Shown here: piece by piece, positions 4,990 to 6,650 of the stretch | Numbering within the stretch: the stretch's first letter is position 1 | Layout of the letters: each line of letters opens with the position of its first letter | Source: an uncultured bacterium | GTDB lineage: Bacteria > Cyanobacteriota > Vampirovibrionia > Gastranaerophilales > Gastranaerophilaceae | NCBI GenBank assembly: GCA_900555175.1 | Contig: USJT01000058.1 | Location: 1-6,650, forward strand | DNA: 6,650 bases | Direction of reading: 5' to 3' | The notes under the pieces: model-generated | Told to the model about the DNA's origin: nothing | Database searches by the model: none | The model's input: only the letters and a program-made list of their open reading frames with translations | Translations under genes and position numbers: made by a program

Positions 4990-5769
4990 ATGCAAATTAC
5001 ATCTTTTTTACATAATAACAATGCTTTTTACAACAAAAAGCCACAAAAATCATTAAGCTTCGGCACAACACAAAGACACTACATTAACTCTGATGGAGAT
5101 GAAATTGGAACTAATACTTGGATGTTCCGAGATGATATTGAATGGGCAAGACTTGCCAAATACGAAAAAAAACATTTTAAAGACAAGGACAAAGTTAACA
5201 TAGTACAATTCGCATCATCTGACGGATCAGAAGCTTACACCAAAATAATATCTCTTATTGAAAACAATCCATCTCCTGATGATGGAAAATTTTTCCCGAT
5301 TAGAGCTTATGATATCGATCCTGAAGTTATTAAAGCCGCAAAAAGCAAAATGTTAAACACAATAATGTTTGATAGAATGACTTTGCAAATGAATACCGAA
5401 AATTACGATAAATATTTTACGGAATCAGGCAAAAAACTTGATATTAAAGACGATATTCATGATGCAAAAGTAAAAACCTTAAAAGTTTCTGATATTTTAA
5501 CAGACAAAGTTGTGTTTGAGAATAAAGATATGTACAAAGTTCTTGCAAAAATGGAAGATAACTCTAACACAGTTTTAATGTGCAGAAACATCCTCGGATA
5601 TTTTGATGAACACAAAATTGAAGATTTTGTAAAACGTGTATCTGATAAATTAAAATCCAACAGTCTGTTCTTAATTGGCGACCATGATAAAAGGATTTCC
5701 TTTATAGAACGCTATTTAGGAGAAAACGGATTTGTAAATATTATGAAAAACGTATTCAAAAAAATATAA
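4990..5769 (+). CDS. CheR-like SAM-dependent methyltransferase, catalytic domain only
   Basis: 259 residues. The catalytic core follows the CheR layout. A motif I-like IVQFASSDGSEAYTKI (71-86) stands where CheR has GCSTGEEPYS. AYDIDPEVIKAAKSKM (106-121) is the strand ending in acidic residues that bind the SAM ribose. VLMCRNILGYF (195-205) matches the CheR CRNVLIYF block, followed by KRVSDKLKSNSLFLIGDHD like the CheR LxPGGxLxLGxSE strand. The all-alpha N-terminal domain of CheR is missing. In its place are about 30 residues, Asn- and Lys-rich, ending SLSFG. Motif I lacks the usual glycines, so activity and substrate are uncertain. No chemotaxis genes are nearby, and glutamate methylation of receptors should not be assumed. 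No Shine-Dalgarno precedes ATG 4990; TATTTA (4978-4983) could be a -10 for a leaderless mRNA. No signal peptide; probably cytoplasmic. Confidence 0.85.
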   Translation: MQITSFLHNNNAFYNKKPQKSLSFGTTQRHYINSDGDEIGTNTWMFRDDIEWARLAKYEKKHFKDKDKVNIVQFASSDGSEAYTKIISLIENNPSPDDGKFFPIRAYDIDPEVIKAAKSKMLNTIMFDRMTLQMNTENYDKYFTESGKKLDIKDDIHDAKVKTLKVSDILTDKVVFENKDMYKVLAKMEDNSNTVLMCRNILGYFDEHKIEDFVKRVSDKLKSNSLFLIGDHDKRISFIERYLGENGFVNIMKNVFKKI

Positions 5770-5780
5770 AATTAACATTT

Positions 5781-5800
5781 ATACACACTTTGTATTTTTT
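5781..5800 (+). terminator. weak candidate terminator after the CheR-like gene
   Basis: A 5-bp stem ATACA / TGTAT (5781-5785 with 5791-5795), loop CACTT, is followed by five more Ts. It lies 11 nt after the stop. The position and T-run fit an intrinsic terminator, but the stem is short and AT-rich. Confidence 0.35.
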
Positions 5801-5864
5801 ATATTTATTTTTGGTAACATATAGGAAAACAAAGCAAAAAAAATTTTGTTCATATTTTTCAATG

Positions 5865-5880
5865 TATAATAGAAAAAGGA
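5865..5880 (+). promoter_or_regulatory. -10 element and ribosome binding site of the uridine kinase-like gene
   Basis: TATAAT (5865-5870) is a consensus -10, preceded by TG without the usual one-base gap. A poor -35 (TTGTTC, 5846-5851) is only 13 nt away. AAAAAGGA (5873-5880) is a good Shine-Dalgarno 7 nt before the TTG at 5888 and decides that start. Confidence 0.5.
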
Positions 5881-5887
5881 TTTAACA

Positions 5888-6650
5888 TTGCAAAATACAT
5901 TAATAAAAAAATATACAGATTTAAATAATAACAACCCTAAAAGTTTTCTCAATTCCGATAAAAATCGTTTTCTTTACATCGAGAAAAAGTTAAATCAAAT
6001 TTTTTCTGATGAACTTAAGAATTCTAATTCAATATTTCGTAAAGTAAAGCCTTCTGTTATACAGAAAATGGCTTTATTTTTATCAAATAATATTACACGC
6101 TCTTGTTCAATCGGAATTGCAGGAGAAACCGCAAGCGGGAAATCAACAATTGCATTTGACATCATTAATACAATTCAAAATTTTGCTGACGAATATTGTG
6201 TTGAAAATGCTATTACCAGAATAAATACAGACGATTACTATTATGATCGCTCTGATATGGTTAAAAAAGCCGGAAGCTTTGCAGAATTTGCAAAACACTA
6301 CGATTTAGACGTACCTGAAGCACTTGAACTTGAATTAATGAAAAACCATATCAAATCATTACTTTTCGGCAAAGAAGTTTACCTGCCTGAATATGATATG
6401 TCAGGGACTGCAATAAGACGTGACAACGTAAAACTTGCATTACCTTCTAAAATAATTATTTCAGAAGGATTGTTTACACTGACAGACAAAGTTGTTGATG
6501 CATTTGATTTCAAAATATACGTAGATGTATCACATAACGTACAAAAAGAAAGATTTTACAGACGCGCCGCAGAAAGAGATTTAGGAGATTCTGCTGATGA
6601 AGTATACGAAAATGCTTCAAACAAAGCAAAAACTCATGTTCATCCAACCG
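5888..6650 (+). CDS. uridine kinase / phosphoribulokinase-family P-loop kinase, 3' end outside window
   Basis: This family phosphorylates uridine or a similar small substrate with ATP in the cytoplasm. The open frame runs 254 codons to the window edge. An N-terminal extension of about 72 residues (Asn/Lys-rich, then helical) precedes Walker A, GIAGETASGKST (76-87). Next come INTDDYYYD (112-120, the catalytic Asp region), VYLPEYDMSGTAIRR (164-178, the substrate-binding PxYD block), IIISEGLF (189-196, the EG motif after Walker B) and KIYVDVSHNV with ERFYRRAAERD (221-231, the lid region). All are in uridine kinase order. TTG 5888 is chosen because AAAAAGGA sits 7 nt upstream and the first in-frame ATG (6068, residue 61) would leave only 15 residues before the P-loop and has no ribosome site. 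The extension is unusual for Udk, whose P-loop is near the N-terminus, so the substrate may differ. Calling it udk outright is not justified. Confidence 0.9.
   Translation, partial: MQNTLIKKYTDLNNNNPKSFLNSDKNRFLYIEKKLNQIFSDELKNSNSIFRKVKPSVIQKMALFLSNNITRSCSIGIAGETASGKSTIAFDIINTIQNFADEYCVENAITRINTDDYYYDRSDMVKKAGSFAEFAKHYDLDVPEALELELMKNHIKSLLFGKEVYLPEYDMSGTAIRRDNVKLALPSKIIISEGLFTLTDKVVDAFDFKIYVDVSHNVQKERFYRRAAERDLGDSADEVYENASNKAKTHVHPT

Noticed and set aside
5457..5660. Minus-strand frame inside the CheR-like gene
   Set aside because: Antisense to conserved CheR blocks; no ribosome site.
5828..5850. AACAAA / TTTGTT dyad as a regulatory hairpin before the kinase gene
   Set aside because: It is built from A and T runs with an A-rich loop; expected by chance in this composition.

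Overview
The window is AT-rich DNA with short intergenic gaps and single genes on both strands. It probably comes from a gut member of the Gastranaerophilales (Vampirovibrionia, formerly Melainabacteria, the non-photosynthetic sister lineage of Cyanobacteria). That assignment is inference from recall. The N-terminus of the 357-residue protein (MAASQARFLGLTARK) and the Asn-rich tail ending SLSFG on the CheR-like protein look like those I remember from these genomes. A Kdo transferase shows a Gram-negative type envelope.

Layout, left to right. A partial folK (folate synthesis) lies on the minus strand at 1-533 and runs off the left edge. It diverges from waaA/kdtA (Kdo transfer to lipid A, 609-1850) across a 75-bp intergenic region that holds both promoters. 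Both -10 elements sit so close to the start codons that the mRNAs look leaderless or nearly so. Next is a plus-strand gene (1998-3071) for a coiled-coil protein of unknown function, preceded by a pair of 12-bp direct repeats. It converges on a minus-strand gene (3177-3959) for an exported protein with a carboxypeptidase-regulatory-like beta-sandwich domain, and the two share one hairpin terminator. A tRNA-Leu(CAA) gene with a good promoter follows at 4108-4191.

The stretch 4200-4990 is the most accessory-looking part. A small coiled-coil gene (4388-4711) is flanked by five copies of a roughly 26-bp hairpin-forming repeat, one of them inverted and carrying compensating base changes. A CheR-like SAM methyltransferase without the usual N-terminal domain follows (4990-5769). 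The window ends inside a uridine kinase-family P-loop kinase that starts with TTG at 5888. No gene-free stretch exceeds 300 bp; the longest is 4712-4989, which holds three repeats and little else.

The genes do not form one operon or pathway: most have their own promoter, and functions are mixed (folate, LPS core, translation, nucleotide metabolism, several unknowns). I see no phage, CRISPR, toxin-antitoxin or defence cassette. The most surprising observation is at the left edge. The folK reading frame continues without a stop past the usual end of the enzyme, into a stretch that matches the PNNPTG motif of fold-type I PLP aminotransferases.
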